Under the pieces are notes generated by a model. That model made no database searches and was not told the origin of the DNA. It saw only the letters and a program-made list of their open reading frames with translations. Shown here one piece after another: positions 1 through 13,817 of a stretch of DNA of 64,000 bases. How positions within the stretch are numbered: position 1 is the stretch's first letter; each line of letters begins with the position of its first letter. Origin of the DNA: Hirundichthys speculiger (taxonomy: Eukaryota > Chordata > Actinopteri > Beloniformes > Exocoetidae); NCBI GenBank assembly GCA_018398805.1, contig JAGFBZ010000908.1, positions 479,001-543,000 of the forward strand, in the 5' to 3' direction. The translations under genes and the position numbers were made by a program.

Positions 1-1015
1 TGGTGGGAAATAATGAGCTCGTGGCTGTCAGGATGGTGTAGAGGAGAGAATGTGAATCCCTCAGCTGTGCGGCGCAGCGCTACCTGTCCAGAGCAACAAG
101 TGGCAACGCATCCAAATGTTTCAGACTAGACACCGACGCGACAATTAAACTTGCAAATCACTATACACAAAGTTGTCTTTTCAGGCTTAGTCCTATCTAA
201 GCAGTTACACCATGTCCAATAGAAGATGTTCACGATATAACATCTAAATTAAACTCCAGGAGTCCAAATCACGCAAAGAGGAGTAGTACTTCGCTCAGAT
301 GGAGGCATCTCCTGTCATGACTGATAAAGGCTTTAACACTCATAAAATATACCAGAGGCTGTATAAAACAGCACCTCAGCACTTTAGCCTTGACACTTAA
401 AAGTTTTATTTCATTTAATTAATCATAAATGTAATATTGTTTATGATGTTTGCGGGGGTGCTCTTTGTTTCTAGTGAGCTGGCCAAACTTTGCTATAAAA
501 TACTGGGAACCTGAACAATTCATTTTAACTGTGCACTGATAAAGCAGGATGTGCGAGATTTATTTAATGCGTTTGTTTGACTATCAAATCTTAAATTTAA
601 CAACCTGGCAATGAAACAACCTGGAAATGAAAAAAAAAAAGTTTTAAATGCCTAATAAAGTATCTTATGATAGATACATTTTGGAGATTGGTATTACTGT
701 CCTTAGATTGCACAACACTTGGTTGCCTCAAAGCAAGAAGATGAGATGATTCTGGTCCATTATACCTCTGGATTTTCACCCAAATGTATTGCAAACTGCA
801 ACCACTTTGTTTTGTGAAAATGTTATTTTAATTCATGTGTGTTTCCATGCACTACTGTTTTGCAGTTATTACGGGCAGAGTCAGCAGGGTAAACTGGTGG
901 TGCTCGTTCCTTAGCCAGAACTGCATCAGAAGAGCGCACAAGTTCATAAATAGGACTGAATTCGATCTTTTTGAGCATCCCAAACCAGTTTAAAACAACA
1001 TATGATTGCAAATCA

Positions 1016-1629
1016 GACTAGAAAAGCACTTAGAGAGTGCAGACCTCCGCCAAGCGCAACAATTCCCCCATACAGCAATTTACACCATAAATATTAGTCG
1101 TACATATAGCACTGACAATATGGGACCGCTAAAAAAAGTACCATATCTTCCTTTATTTTGTGATGCACACAAAAATAAATAATGACGCTATGAAGATTTC
1201 ATGCAATATTTGTTTCCAAAGTCAATATATTGAAATTAAACAACCTCAATTTTTTTTGTAGAGATCCCGATAAAATCCGCCTTCTGGATCAGATCCAGAT
1301 CAGCCTTTGAAATTTGATAGAGGTTGACATTGTCAATCCCTGAGTCAAATTTCATGAGTTTTGGGCAATAATTAACGGAGATCTCGAGAAACAAAATTTT
1401 TGGCCCCATTTACCACAATGTTATCGAAAATTTGAAAGTGATCCAGATTCCATGATTTCTTCTGGATCACACCCAAAATGAAATCAGTTCTTCCTTTTCA
1501 TATTTCTGACAACTTCCCAAAAATTTCATCAAAATCCATCCATAACTTTTTGAGTTATATTGAACACAGACAAACAAACAGACAGACAGATAATCGCCGG
1601 CAAAAACATAACCTCCTTGGCGGAGGTTA
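1016..1629 (-). mobile_element. interspersed repeat with CCTCCGCC ends
   Basis: The 12-bp inverted ends ACCTCCGCCAAG (1043-1054) and CTTGGCGGAGGT (1616-1627) bound a repeat that starts CTAGAAAAGCACTTAGAGAG and has a CAGACAGACAGATAATCGCC stretch near the other end. I recognise it as a widespread teleost repeat that contains GATCCGGATCA-type segments, but cannot name the family. Confidence 0.7.
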
Positions 1630-3918
1630 AAAACACAATGGTGTCACACGTGACTCACGAGGGCGGTAAACTGCAGTTTCCAAAAAAATTCGAGTGCAAA
1701 ACAATGTTATCAACTGAGACCTGAACTTAGACCTCCAAAATAAAAAGCCTAATCTACTACACCATGTCTCCACCTACCTAATAATGCCAATTCTGCTGCA
1801 TATTGTGCTGATAAAGCAGCTCTCCGTGTCAATGCGTCTCAGTAATGACATCTAAGGATACCTTGTGCGAACCTCTGAGATGCAATGGGCTTTGACAACA
1901 CAGCAGTATTTGACACCCTGGGAATGAGAACAGGCTGGAAATGTAGCAAAAGCAACCAGCCAAGCAGGGAAGTGTTATAGTATCAGACATTTGAATCACA
2001 AGCCCTGTCTGCTTCTTGCTGAAGAGAGTTGGTTTGGTTGAACTTTCTGACCTGAAACTTGTTTAGTTGTCACCTTTCATAAGTGGTACTGCAATGTTAA
2101 CCGGGCCCAAAGCCTAAATCTTGTACTTGATTTTAAATGCAGTAGTAACCTTCAAGAAGAATCCTTGAAAAAGAAAAAAAAAACAACTTGGACATCCTTC
2201 AAGCATGGAATAAACACGATATTAGTGATGACTTTCTGCAGACGATGTGAAGAGGGAGCTTTTGAAGTGCAACTTGGTGGTTTGAAGTTCAGCACTCTGT
2301 TCCATCTAGACCAATTTATTCTTGTTTCAGTCACCGAGGAATCAGCACCTTGACTCCAAACACAGTACCTGTCAGAACTCTTGTAGTCTTTGGCTGAGTG
2401 GTGTCACTCCTAACAAAACCTGTCAAGATCCACCGAAAAGGCACAAGAGTAAAAAACAACATTTCTTTAGTCTCATGCATGATTAAAAACATGAGCCATG
2501 GGCCATCATTAGAGGCACAGCCTGTCTAAAATCTAGACAAGCTGAGATTGTTTGTGCAAATACGTGCTTTCTGAATGAAAGAAAACTTCAAAAACTCTTT
2601 GAAAAGTCGACAGAACATGTGTTCAGTCACATTTCTGTTGCACATTTTGATATAAACGTACTCACTTTTCACACGGAGATGGAAAAGTTAAAAGAAAAAA
2701 AGCTCAAGAGCAGAAAAGGGGACTAGTACGTGTCACAGACGTGCACACGATTACACAAGCGGTGTCTGCCGCCAGGAGCTAACTTACAGGCTGAAGGAAC
2801 GTCAGCGACGTTTGCTTTCAACCTTTAAGATCACATGATTTGATTCCTACAATTCCATGAAGAATCAACTCTTGATTCAAAACTGAATTTGAAACTGATT
2901 GAAAATTATTCATGATTCATTTAGAGTGGTAATTTCAAGGTCTATTGATGCCCGCTGTTTGCAAAGAAAACAGATATAAGCTCGAAAGCAAAGTAGAGGG
3001 TGCATATAAATCAAGGTTAATACTTTTCCAAAGGTTTAACTTCTTAGAAGAACAAATACTTTTCCCCATGTCGATCAACACATGTTCTTCATTTTAAAAA
3101 AAAAGGAGATAATTTAATGAGAGATTAAGTGTTTACTATGCTTTTCCATATTTTCTGACTTATACAATGCAATGACTTAAATGTGACTTGAGGCTCAAAT
3201 ATAACAGAGCCTGTGTACAGAATGTACAAGAAATTGGATTTGCAAAGTCTCACAGATCCTAGACAACCAGAACCTTGCCAGATCACTGGTTTTGTCTTGC
3301 ATAAGATAGACTGGAATTTTCTTTTAGGGTCGTCATCTCTGGACAAGCCATGTCCTTACAGTGATTCGACCAGTCAGAAGAGACTTAACTGCTCATTGAG
3401 CTATGATGGTGGCAGACTACAGGCATTTTGGAGTTATGGCGGGTGCAGACCAACTCTAGTGGTACTAAAGATTAAAATAGATTAAAAAGATGGCTGGAAA
3501 TTAATATTATATGACCAGTTTAATATCTATTTACATACATAATGACTGTTATAGCTCACCCCCTTTTCTGCAAAATAAAAGTTGGGGCTCAGTCATTTAT
3601 GAACAAGTATTCCTTATGTGATAAAGGCATCCACCATGAAGGTGCATTTTATAAAATGATGATATACTATACACAACGATTATATGAAACAGGGACTGGC
3701 ATAAATACAGTATGTGTCACAAACATTTTCAAAATGTGTGTGCAACGGGTACCTCAGGTTCTGCAGCACCTTGCACAGATGTTTTTCTTCTTTATCAGTC
3801 AAATTCAAAACATCAAACCAAAGATTCAACAACGTTTTAACTTTTCCTCTTTTTACAGCAGAGGTATAACTTCCTCCAAAACAATGACACAATGGGACAA
3901 CATAAAAGGAAGAAAAAA

Positions 3919-3942
3919 ATTATTATTATTATTATTATTATC
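3919..3942. repeat. (ATT)n microsatellite
   Basis: About eight ATT units after an A-run. Confidence 0.95.
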
Positions 3943-4238
3943 ATTAAATTATTCCTTCCTTGTGCAGTGAACAGACATAGGTCTTAAGATGAAACAGGTT
4001 GTAGTTGTCAGTTTTTCCAGTCTGGGAGTGTTACAGGGAGTGTGGTAGCGTAGCGTGAATTTGTATCAGTGAGTAGCTGAACATTTAATTTGTTCAACCT
4101 CTTTACTCCAGGTGATGCCAGATGATGAGAACTAAGACATTTGCGGTGCTCCAAAAGTGGCTCACTTTGCAAATCTTGATTATTTCAGTCATGTCTAGTG
4201 CACCTTTGCTGTGAAAGCAGCCATGCCATTCAGCCATG

Positions 4239-4273
4239 TCATATGTCATTCCATGTCATGGAATGACATATGA
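4239..4273. repeat. perfect 17-bp inverted repeat
   Basis: TCATATGTCATTCCATG, one T, then the exact complement: a 35-nt near-perfect palindrome in otherwise unremarkable intron sequence. Confidence 0.97.
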
Positions 4274-7200
4274 ATTATCTGCATGTGTGTGTGTGGTGTT
4301 TAATGGCAACTGCTTTCAAATGTGCATTCCAGTTATGGATGCTTTTCATGACTCAACATCTGATCCTTCATTTTTCCAAATAGAACATGTTTTTTATTAT
4401 TATTGTTTTTTTTCTAATTCTTGAATTGATTCTGAATCGGAGAAAATAAGCCCGATTCTTGCGTGAACTGATTTTTTTTCCCTAACAGCCTTACAAGAAA
4501 GTGAACATTTCATCATCACCTAGGACAGACATCTCTCTGACCTCCTCGTCCTACCACTGGGTTTACTTGCCAAATCTTTCTTCATTGTCTTCTCCACCTT
4601 CCTCCCTCAGTGTGTCTGCAGTACTTATCCACTGTGTCTCTTCTCCTGGTGTGTTAATTGCAGGAACAGGAGACAAATCTGACCTTTTCAGTGTAATCAC
4701 CCCTTTGGCTCCATTAGATCTACACCTCAGACTCAATCGCCGGCGCGCAGACACACTCAAGGACAGGCCGGTAAAGCACCACACACACTACCAGAGGTTA
4801 ATCACGGAGTGGAAGTAGCCACATCCAGAGATGCAATAATCATTCCCTTCCCTCTGGACACTCACAGTTCTCTCAGCGCCTCAGTGCAAAGGCTTGCAGT
4901 TTCTCCAAACTATTTAAATTAAATATGTTGACAATTATTTATTATGTCATTCTGGCTATACTTTTTTTTTTTTTTAATTCAACAAGTGGATAGAAATACA
5001 CACAATAAATTCTAATCTCAATAATGTCTGATGGTAACTTCTATGACAAAATTAGCTCATAGGGACAAAAATAACATCCAAGGCCCATTACAACTACAAT
5101 GAAGGCAAATCAGTTAAAAAAGACAAATGCATTGCCACCATGATCTTTGACTCAACTAAAAGTTGTTCAGTGAAGGAGAAAAGATGCTTCTCCTGTAGAC
5201 AGACTGAGAACAGATGGACAGGCAGAGTTAAGAGGAGAAAAGGACAAGGACAGGGTCATCTCCTGACATGCCAGACTAAGACTGGTGACATGAACGATAT
5301 TAGCCTTCCCCTCATGATATCGCACACTGGAAGTGATAAGATTTGCAGCACACACGCCAGCTCTCCCATATTCTTGCATCAACACAGATCATCTGAAAAC
5401 AGAACATACACACGTCGCATCAATTACCAAAAGAGTCATCCAGTGATCAGTAAAAGCTGACTCCTTGCTATTAGTCAAGACAGCGTGTTGCACAGTGCTG
5501 GTGCTCTCCTTCATCGACACATGCTCTTTTTCCTTTTTGCGTCTTTTTAAGAGGGTGGAGTTTAATTAATAACTGGTATCATTCCAATAAAGCCATTAAC
5601 ACTCAATACATTTGTTAATTCTTGCATACTACCCTCTTCATCACTGTGTTTTCCCCCCTTTTTGTGTCCTCCTGTCTCTTCCTCTTTTCTGTGATAGATA
5701 AATAAGCTGACAGCGGCTGTACTGCAGCACTACAATGAAGCACAAGATGATAGTAAAAAAAAAAAGAGAGAGAGAGACTTGCCACAGCAAGATGAACCAA
5801 GGTTACAAAAAACATCACCCATTTCACAGGTCTGCAATCTCTAGCCATTATCAACCTTCCTTTGTTTTGAACTTCAATTCCTCCTTTTTCTGAATACTGT
5901 TTCAGGGAATTTATCAGGGCCGGTAATGTTTTGGAGTAGTGATTTAGTGGTAGTGGAGTTCGACAGGAATGAACTGTTTGGCACTGGCAGAGAAGATTTG
6001 GCAAATCTTTCATGGGTGCAACCCACATACTCAGCTCTACCTCTAATCCCACAAACACATGTTCCTTACAAATGTGGCACCATTTAAAAGGGAAATAAAC
6101 CGGCTTTCCCGCAGTATAAGAATTATTGCCAAGAAGCAGTGTTGCAACAAAGAAAAAATCTACCAAACATAAATTTCTTTACATTTCCTGCTTAGTTTAT
6201 ATATGCAGTTGTTTGTTTGTACCACTTAAGAATAAATACGGTCACAACCTGTGCAATATAGTGAAATCTGTTTCCCTCTCTGTTCAGTTTCTCACAGTAG
6301 TATTGATTTAGTTGACTCAAAGTATTAATATCAAGGGCACAGCTATACAATCTGCCCAGACAGAAGCTTGATCAATTAAATCCTCATTTATTATTCACCT
6401 TCTTTTAATTTCTCTGGCTGTGGAGGGCAGCCCTGTTATGAAGCTACGTTATGCCACATGTATAAGAGAAAGACTGGAGAAAACAACAGGACAGGCAGAA
6501 ACCTTATGTAAAGCAGAGATGGTGCTCTATTCCTTTGGAGTATAAAACCATATTATTATAATATATTCTAAATCACTCTCAGTGCACATAATCACAAAGC
6601 CGCAGCACCCGTGTGCTATAAAGTGAGGGGGGGCAGGGGGGGCAAAGCCACATCTATATGCTGATTTTTCATTTTCTCCCTTTTCTCACTTTCCCTAAGG
6701 ATGTGGCGTGATAGCACACTCTCTGTAATGGCCCAATACCGTACAGCTTTTAGGGGTAAATTGATGTCAGTGACATTGTTGTAAGTTTGTATAAAACCGT
6801 GGGACGAAAATCAGAAGGAAAAGTTTTGCTGGTGGGTATCAGAGCAAACTAACAGGTTTTTGTGTTTTTTTTTTCCCAAAGATCCTCAAACCTATGTTAA
6901 CCCTTCTGCGATCACAGTCCAACATGATGAATATGGCTTTGAACATCCCACACAAGCAGCTCCAGGTTGTCACTGCAGCACATCATACGAGCATGCATTT
7001 GTAAAGTGATGTTTCTGAAACACAGTAGGTGCAAAAAAAATATCTAATATATGTACCCGAGACGAGCTCATTTTAATTACAATTTTAGATGTATTAGGTT
7101 TTGGAGTCTTGCAGGTGATTAGTTGTATAAACATAATTATGGAAATTAGCAGTCATTCTAATTGGATTAAATAAGCTTGCTTTTAAGCTTCAACCATTTT

Positions 7201-8364
7201 TCTTGAAGAGTAAAATGCAAAAGAGAAAGTGTACCATAAAGTTAAAGAATAAATAATAAAGTGCCTTGACTCTGCAGAAACAAAGTGTTTCCTAACTTCA
7301 GGTGTCGGCCGAACCACTTTCAGCACAGTGTGGTGCATTATCAAACTGTGACAAAACATCTGTCAGTTGTGAGATTCTGATGCAGACTGCCTCTTAGCAG
7401 CCACACTTTAAAAAGCCCACAAATCAATAAAGAGACAATTCTAGATTTCACAATTCGTGGATATCCTTGAACAAGATGAAAGGACCTTATTTCATACTCA
7501 CACCAAGAGTCCAAGACTCTTTCAAGTGGCGGTCCTGATTCGAAGCTCATTCATTTATGGACTGGCGCTCAAGATTATTGACGTTACAGAAGAAGGTTAA
7601 ACGGCAGCAAACCTTTCACCGGTGACCACATCAAACTGTGAGAGAGCAACGGAAACAGAAGACGCAGATCTTTTTTTCAGATGAAACCACGGGCAGATGA
7701 ACCCCTATGAGCTACTCAGGAGGCATCTGCCTCAGATTGCTGAAAGTGGGAGAGGGCTCCCCAGTTTTCAGCTTAAACCAGACACATTTGTCAAAGTTTG
7801 GACACAGGGTGATCTTTTCATTAAGAGAATATCTGTGCCCTGACATTTACAACACCCGTTAAAATGAAGACATATTACACATTTCACAAGGTGGCAAAAA
7901 AGGCATCCATCTCTCCACCTCACCATCTCGCTCATGAAATGTTGCACAGTTAGTGGTTTATTAATTTAAAGCGCACTGCATCAGCCTATCCTAGCTGAAT
8001 ATGCTAATGAACAATTTTGAGGCCCGATGAAGTATTTTACGAGAGGCTGTAAAAGTATTTTTGGGAAAAATACACTGTCAGGTTCAATTGCTCAAAGTGA
8101 CTATCCAAGGAGAACCGTATCTCACCCAGTATAATAAAGAGGAAGAAGTCTGATGCAAAAACTGAGCAAGATCTAAGTGGCAGATTTTATTAAGAAAGTG
8201 AGCATTCTGACTTCATCAATGTTTCTATGACAATTTTTCAAATTTTTGAACATAGAACCATAAATGCTTATTGGATTAAATCATTTCCAGGTGGTATTTG
8301 TGTTATGAAGAGAGATGTGGATGAAAGCGAAAATGATAAATAATGGTCTAAAGTGACCCATAAT

Positions 8365-8389
8365 GATTAGTTTGTTTAACAAACTAATC
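8365..8389. repeat. perfect 12-bp inverted repeat
   Basis: GATTAGTTTGTT, one T, then the exact complement, just before a SINE/LINE tail fragment. Confidence 0.95.
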
Positions 8390-8395
8390 ACAAAA

Positions 8396-8529
8396 TCTTC
8401 TGCGATAGACTTGCGACCTGTCCAGTTGTACTACTGCCTTTCGCTCAAAGACAGCTGGGATAGACTCCAGCAGATCCCTGTGACCCTGTACAGGTTTAAA
8501 TAGTACATGGATAATGGATAGATGGATGG
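8396..8529 (+). mobile_element. SINE/LINE 3' tail fragment
   Basis: GCGACCTGTCCAG, ACAGCTGGGATAGACTCCAG and GTGACCCTG followed by a GGATAGATGG tail match the 3' part of the SINE at 11040; the 5' part is missing. Confidence 0.85.
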
Positions 8530-11039
8530 TAAAATCTTCTCAAATATAGATTTAATCAACAATAAAAGGGCGGGCAAACGAGATGGATCCAACACTTAAA
8601 GCACCTAACCTTTCCACTGACAGAGATCAAACATTTTGTTGTGGTAAATCAACCAAGATGAAAAAAAAAAAAGAACAAATTAACTACCAAAAACACTTGT
8701 AAAAGCCAGCTTGGAATCGGTGGACATGACTGGTTTGAGGTCTTAATGAATATAAACTACACCTTGTTTACATGTATTTTTCTATAGTTTTGTTTTGACA
8801 GATTTTAAAATATAATCGAAAAGAACAACTTCAAGTGAAATCAGTTCTCTGCTGGTGATCATTTCGCTCTAAAATGAGCTCTGTGTTAAAATGCAGGAGA
8901 ACTGCGTAGTTGTAGGTCTTTTTGTTTGTGGTTGGGGTCAGACAATGAAACAGGATCAAAATAGTAAAGGTAGAGTAACAGATCAATAAGCATTTAAAAG
9001 CTTGTGAAACCCACATACACTGCACAATAGTTTGATCCTTCTCAGACTCTCTGACCAAGACAACTCAGTAAAGAACAACAAAAGAAAAGCACAAAGAAAG
9101 AGGCAAAAAACATGAAATAAAATAATAAATGGAAAACAAAGAAGAATGCAGAGGTGCAAACTGTCTAGATTTTTAAAGTGTTTGCATGTGTATGATTGTC
9201 CACTGCACTGCCAGACTAAATGCAGTCAAGGCATTTTTTTCTTCTTTTTCTTTTTGATGTAAACATCCTTCAGTTTTGCCTGAGCACCTTTCCCTCAGCA
9301 GCCCTCCTCTGCACAAAGAGTGTTTAAATCAAGTAGGAGAGTGCTTTAACACAAAGGGTCGAGTCAAAATATATAATTTTTACCAAAAAAAAGAACATTT
9401 AAAAAGAAATGTTGATGAAGAAATGACGAATCAAGGTGCAAATAATGAGAAACTAATAAAAAGAGTGAAAGATTTTATTACAATCTGAAGGTGTTTGACA
9501 TCCCAGAACCTGGTGTTCCTTAACTTTGTCACTAAGCTATTACTTCAAGAGCTCTCTGTGGCTTAAAAAAAAAGAGATTCATTTAAAAAGATTTCCAAAT
9601 CTTTGGAGCAAAATAATTCCACTGAAGGAAAATTATATGTGAGCAGCTTAAATGTGAACAGCTTGAGTAGTTTTATTATAAACTGCTGATTTGGACCATT
9701 CTGAAAAACTAAGGCCAGGATAACATCCGCTGCAAAATAAGTTACACAGAAACCCGAAGGTAGATCTGAAGGTTGCTGCTGCAGCTTGTTGTATAGTTGT
9801 ATAGAAAAAGTAGTACAGGTAGGGAATATCTTATTGGTTTCCAAAAAAAACATTAAAGAAAAGTACTATAGTTTGTCAGTCTAGTGTAGTTTGTCAGTGA
9901 ATATATCTGTACAGGCAGAAACCAGACCTTTTGGAATGATTCATTCTGGACAAATGAATCAGACAGGATTGCTTTGTTTCTTTCTGAGACTTAAATCAAT
10001 TGTAAGATCTGCATCATGTCAAAGAGTTCATGACCACAATGCAAGGCCATCTGTCTAAAAGTTGAAGATTCTTGAATAGACCTTTCAAAAATATACTGAT
10101 CTGCCGTACAATGACAATTCCACTGGGGAATGGCTCAAAAAGAAGCAATGGATGCTGATGTAATTACCGAATCAAAACCCCATTTTCTGGAGATTTAAAG
10201 CAGATAGTATGTTACATTAGGCAACTGAATGAATTTGACTTGGTTCAAGTCAACAGCAATCTGCCAAAGACTGGCGAACAAAAAAGTATTACTCATAAGA
10301 GACAAGCTTGTCCAAAAAAATATTACAAGTACTGATATTTTTGTGTAATAAATGACAGAAAAAAATTACATTTCCTCATGTTCAAGTGAGGAGCATATTT
10401 CAAACACGACGGAGTGTCCACTTGTGCAATAATATGAGCATCCAGCCTGCGGTGAACTTTTCCTTATGACTGTGCATTACTTATTGATTCTTTTTCATTT
10501 CTAACCATCTGCAATGACTGGTAATAAGGCAGAGGACTTGAGCTGAAAAACACAGAACAGAAAAAGACATTTAACAGGCTCTGCTGTCATGTCTCTCTCC
10601 TGATGCCTTGACATGTCATCCATAAGACATAACATCTTCCAATTAAAGAGACGAGGTGGTGATAAATGACTAAGGACAAAGACAGGTATATGCAAAAAGC
10701 AGAGAATGTAAGACTTATCCCTGGCCCAACGCTCTCTCCAACCTTTGCCGTCAGCACTTATTTCTCGATGAGGGGCTCTGATCGAAGAGAGATTTGCATG
10801 AGTGCATTTTCCATACCTTGCATTAATAGTGCAATAGGAATGAATAGCTAATGGCCTATCACATTTAAGTAGCCATCTCAACCAGTCATTACATTACAGC
10901 TCCCTCAATCTGCAAATGAAACAGGTCCTGCTGAGCCCGAGTCTCTCCTTCTCTCTAAATCGCTTTCTTTGAATAGATACTTGGTCCAGTGAGGTTATGA
11001 AGATTGGTTAAAACTTAAAATTTAACATAATATGTGAGT

Positions 11040-11415
11040 GAAAGAGGCAACATGATGGTTTGGTGGTTCGCATGGTTGCCTCAAAGCTGGAGGGTTCTGG
11101 TTTAAATCCCTGCAGGAGTTCTTTCTGTGCAGAGTTAGCATGTTCTCCCAGTACTCGCGCAGGTTTTCTCCGAGTGCTCCGGTTTCCTCCCACGGTCCAA
11201 AAAAAGCATGTCAGGCCTAAGTGGTCATTCTGAATTGCCCATTAGAGTGGGGGCGAGCATGTGTGGTTGTTCATCTGTATATGGCCTTGTGATGGAGTGG
11301 CGACCTGCCCAAGGTGTACTGTACACCCATCTTTCACCCCCAAGAGAGCTGGGATATGCTCCAGCAGACCTCCAGTGACCCTGACTCGGAAGAAATTGGT
11401 ATAGATAATAAATGG
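11040..11415 (+). mobile_element. V-SINE-like tRNA-derived SINE
   Basis: The tRNA-like head has an A-box-like TGGTTCGCATGG and a B-box GGTTTAAATCC. The body has the familiar teleost segments GGTTTCCTCCCACGGTCCAA, GAATTGCCC and GAGCTGGGATATGCTCCAGC, followed by a tail ending in AATGG. The 8-bp target duplication ATGTGAGT lies at 11032-11039 and 11416-11423. Confidence 0.9.
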
Positions 11416-13781
11416 ATGTGAGTTACAGATTAAAACCTAACCTGTAACGTCTCCATACACCCATCAACCCATCTATTTTCTATTTTGATGGGTGCTGGGG
11501 GCGGGGTTTACTCAAGCTGCCATCAAGCAGGTCACCAGTTGAGGTTGCACCCCACTCAGAGACAAAAAATAATAATAACTGAATATTGTGTTTGTAAAAA
11601 CACACAATAGGGAAAAAAATTGTATAGCTGCATTGCTGAATTTCATCACATCTGAATATGAATGAATTGTTTGTATTTTTGTTTTTTCCACTTTGAAATT
11701 GCAACACCAAGAGTCAAAAGCGATCATCATAAATTCCCCGAACTACAGCATTTTATAGCAACTGGTACTATTTTTCTTTTATTTATCAACTAACAAAATA
11801 ATAAAATAATACACAAGGGAAAACGTAGCTATCGATTATTTTAAAGTTCCTGAATATATAATCTGCTGTGTCTCTGACAGAAAAAACTGGCTGGTCATTT
11901 AATGGTGTGTGTATTTATAAGAATTTAACTGTGAGCTAGAATCATAGACGGAGTGCATTTCTTTCTACTTTTGGATTTACTGTATGAATATATTTATGAG
12001 TGTGTGTGTATTTCAGCAAATGCTTGGATTGTTTTCCCATTTGGCTAACCAGAGTGAGCATGGGACACAAAACCTCATACCACAAGGTCATCAACACCAG
12101 ACTTTATTCATATTTTTACTCTCTCTGGGTTATGGCAAGCTCTTACAATCCCTCCTCCCCCCACCACATCCCTTTTTTACTGCCTCGCTCTAGACAGAAT
12201 TTCCGTAATCATATGACTCTGCTGCCAATTGATTTCCCACCAGAGTTCATAATGTTATTGAAGATTCAGAGGATCAGAAAAGGAGGCACTCTCAATATAC
12301 ACATATTACCACATCATTGTGCCTTCTGACTGAAATTGTCACTCATTGTATATATACACACATTGACGAAACTCAAGAGACATCTCTTAATAGCGTTTGG
12401 CTTCTGGGGGTTCTGGAAAGACCTTGGAGCTGAGGAGAGTATAGATCGTGCAGCTGTGACAAAAATAAAAATTAAGTAAAAGTGGGAAGAATGGAATAAG
12501 GAGTGGAATCAAGAAAATGCGGATCTCGTTAATGGAGGAGTGCAAAAAGAGGAAAGAGAAGAAAATAAGATGGAATAATGAAATAGAAATGTCAGTAAAA
12601 GTGGGTGAGATTGTATAAGGCAGAGCAAGTAGTTATTACCAGTCTCTAAAGGGTGGCAGCATGGGCTGAACAGACCAGGACATGAAAACCACTGTTACCA
12701 GCCGTGATGGGGAACTGCCTCACAGTCCTGCAATCTGACAGCGGCTTAGTAGGCAATAGAAGCAGACCTCTAACAGCAGACAGAAAGCACTCACACACAC
12801 ACACTTTGGCATGCTGTAACAGCTGACCATCAGATAAGCTCAAACCCTTCTCAAGTCCAAAGAGGTAAATGTTCAAAAATCAAAGATGTCTTCCACTTAT
12901 AGATCGTCAGAAGTCATCTTCAATGTGATCATGTGATCAATAAGATCATTCACCAGTCTGAGGTTCTGGATATAAACACAGCAAGAAAAAAAAAAAAAAA
13001 CCCACTTTGTCCCTCCACTAAATCAAACTAAATTTCTTCCTGCTGCAAGGATGCTGTTTTGGCATTAACTTGGTGATTTGACTGAGTGAATGCATGATTG
13101 AATCGAATTAAATCAAATCAAATCAAATCTTCAGTGATTGGGCTCCTGTTAACCTAAACAATAACTAAGACTCTTTGATTGCACAATAAACTCCTAATGC
13201 TTAATCCACTGTTCAATTACAAACAGATCCAAAATCAGAAACATTGCCCTTGTACAGTATAAATCTCTTGTATAACTATAACTATAATTTGAGATCAACT
13301 CCAGAAAACAGGAAAATAAATTCCAACATAAACACACATTTACTCAGGAACACATGGAGGCACACACGTCACACACACACAGTGGACACTGGCTTTTGTT
13401 CATGCATTCAGTGACTCAGCATAATATTTCCAACTTCCAAATGACCAAAATCAGAAATGTAAAAGTTTGACTTCGTGTAAGAAAGGCAGCTTTCCGAAGT
13501 TCATGAGGTTGGTGTCAGGAGATTCTTCTATGCATTGCTACATGCACTCTTAAATACATGCACTGTTCCTGAACACTGAATCTGAAGTTAAAAAGTTGAC
13601 AGCCCCATCAAAGAAGATCAAAGGAAATATACACTGCCCTTTAGAAAAAAAAGTCACTAAGTAACTAAGCCAATAGGTAAGAGCCTCCCATTGGACAATT
13701 ACTGCATGAATGATTATGTTTCAGCTGGCAACAAGTTATTCAACCCTGACTGATGTAGTGAGTAGCTTCTAATTTCTTAAA

Positions 13782-13816
13782 GTTTTCCACGACCACATCC
13801 TGTGGTCGTGGAAAAC
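13782..13816. repeat. perfect 16-bp inverted repeat
   Basis: GTTTTCCACGACCACA, a 3-nt TCC loop, then the exact complement. The right arm belongs to the normal Tc1 sequence; the left arm looks like a back-copied duplicate. Confidence 0.97.
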
Positions 13817-13817
13817 A

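Noticed and set aside
3542..3970. 142-codon plus-strand ORF ending in Leu repeats
   Set aside because: The C-terminus is the ATT microsatellite; the rest matches nothing I know.
5615..6166. 183-codon minus-strand ORF
   Set aside because: Low-complexity Phe/Ser/Leu stretches over an AT-rich intron; no recognisable domain and no splice context.
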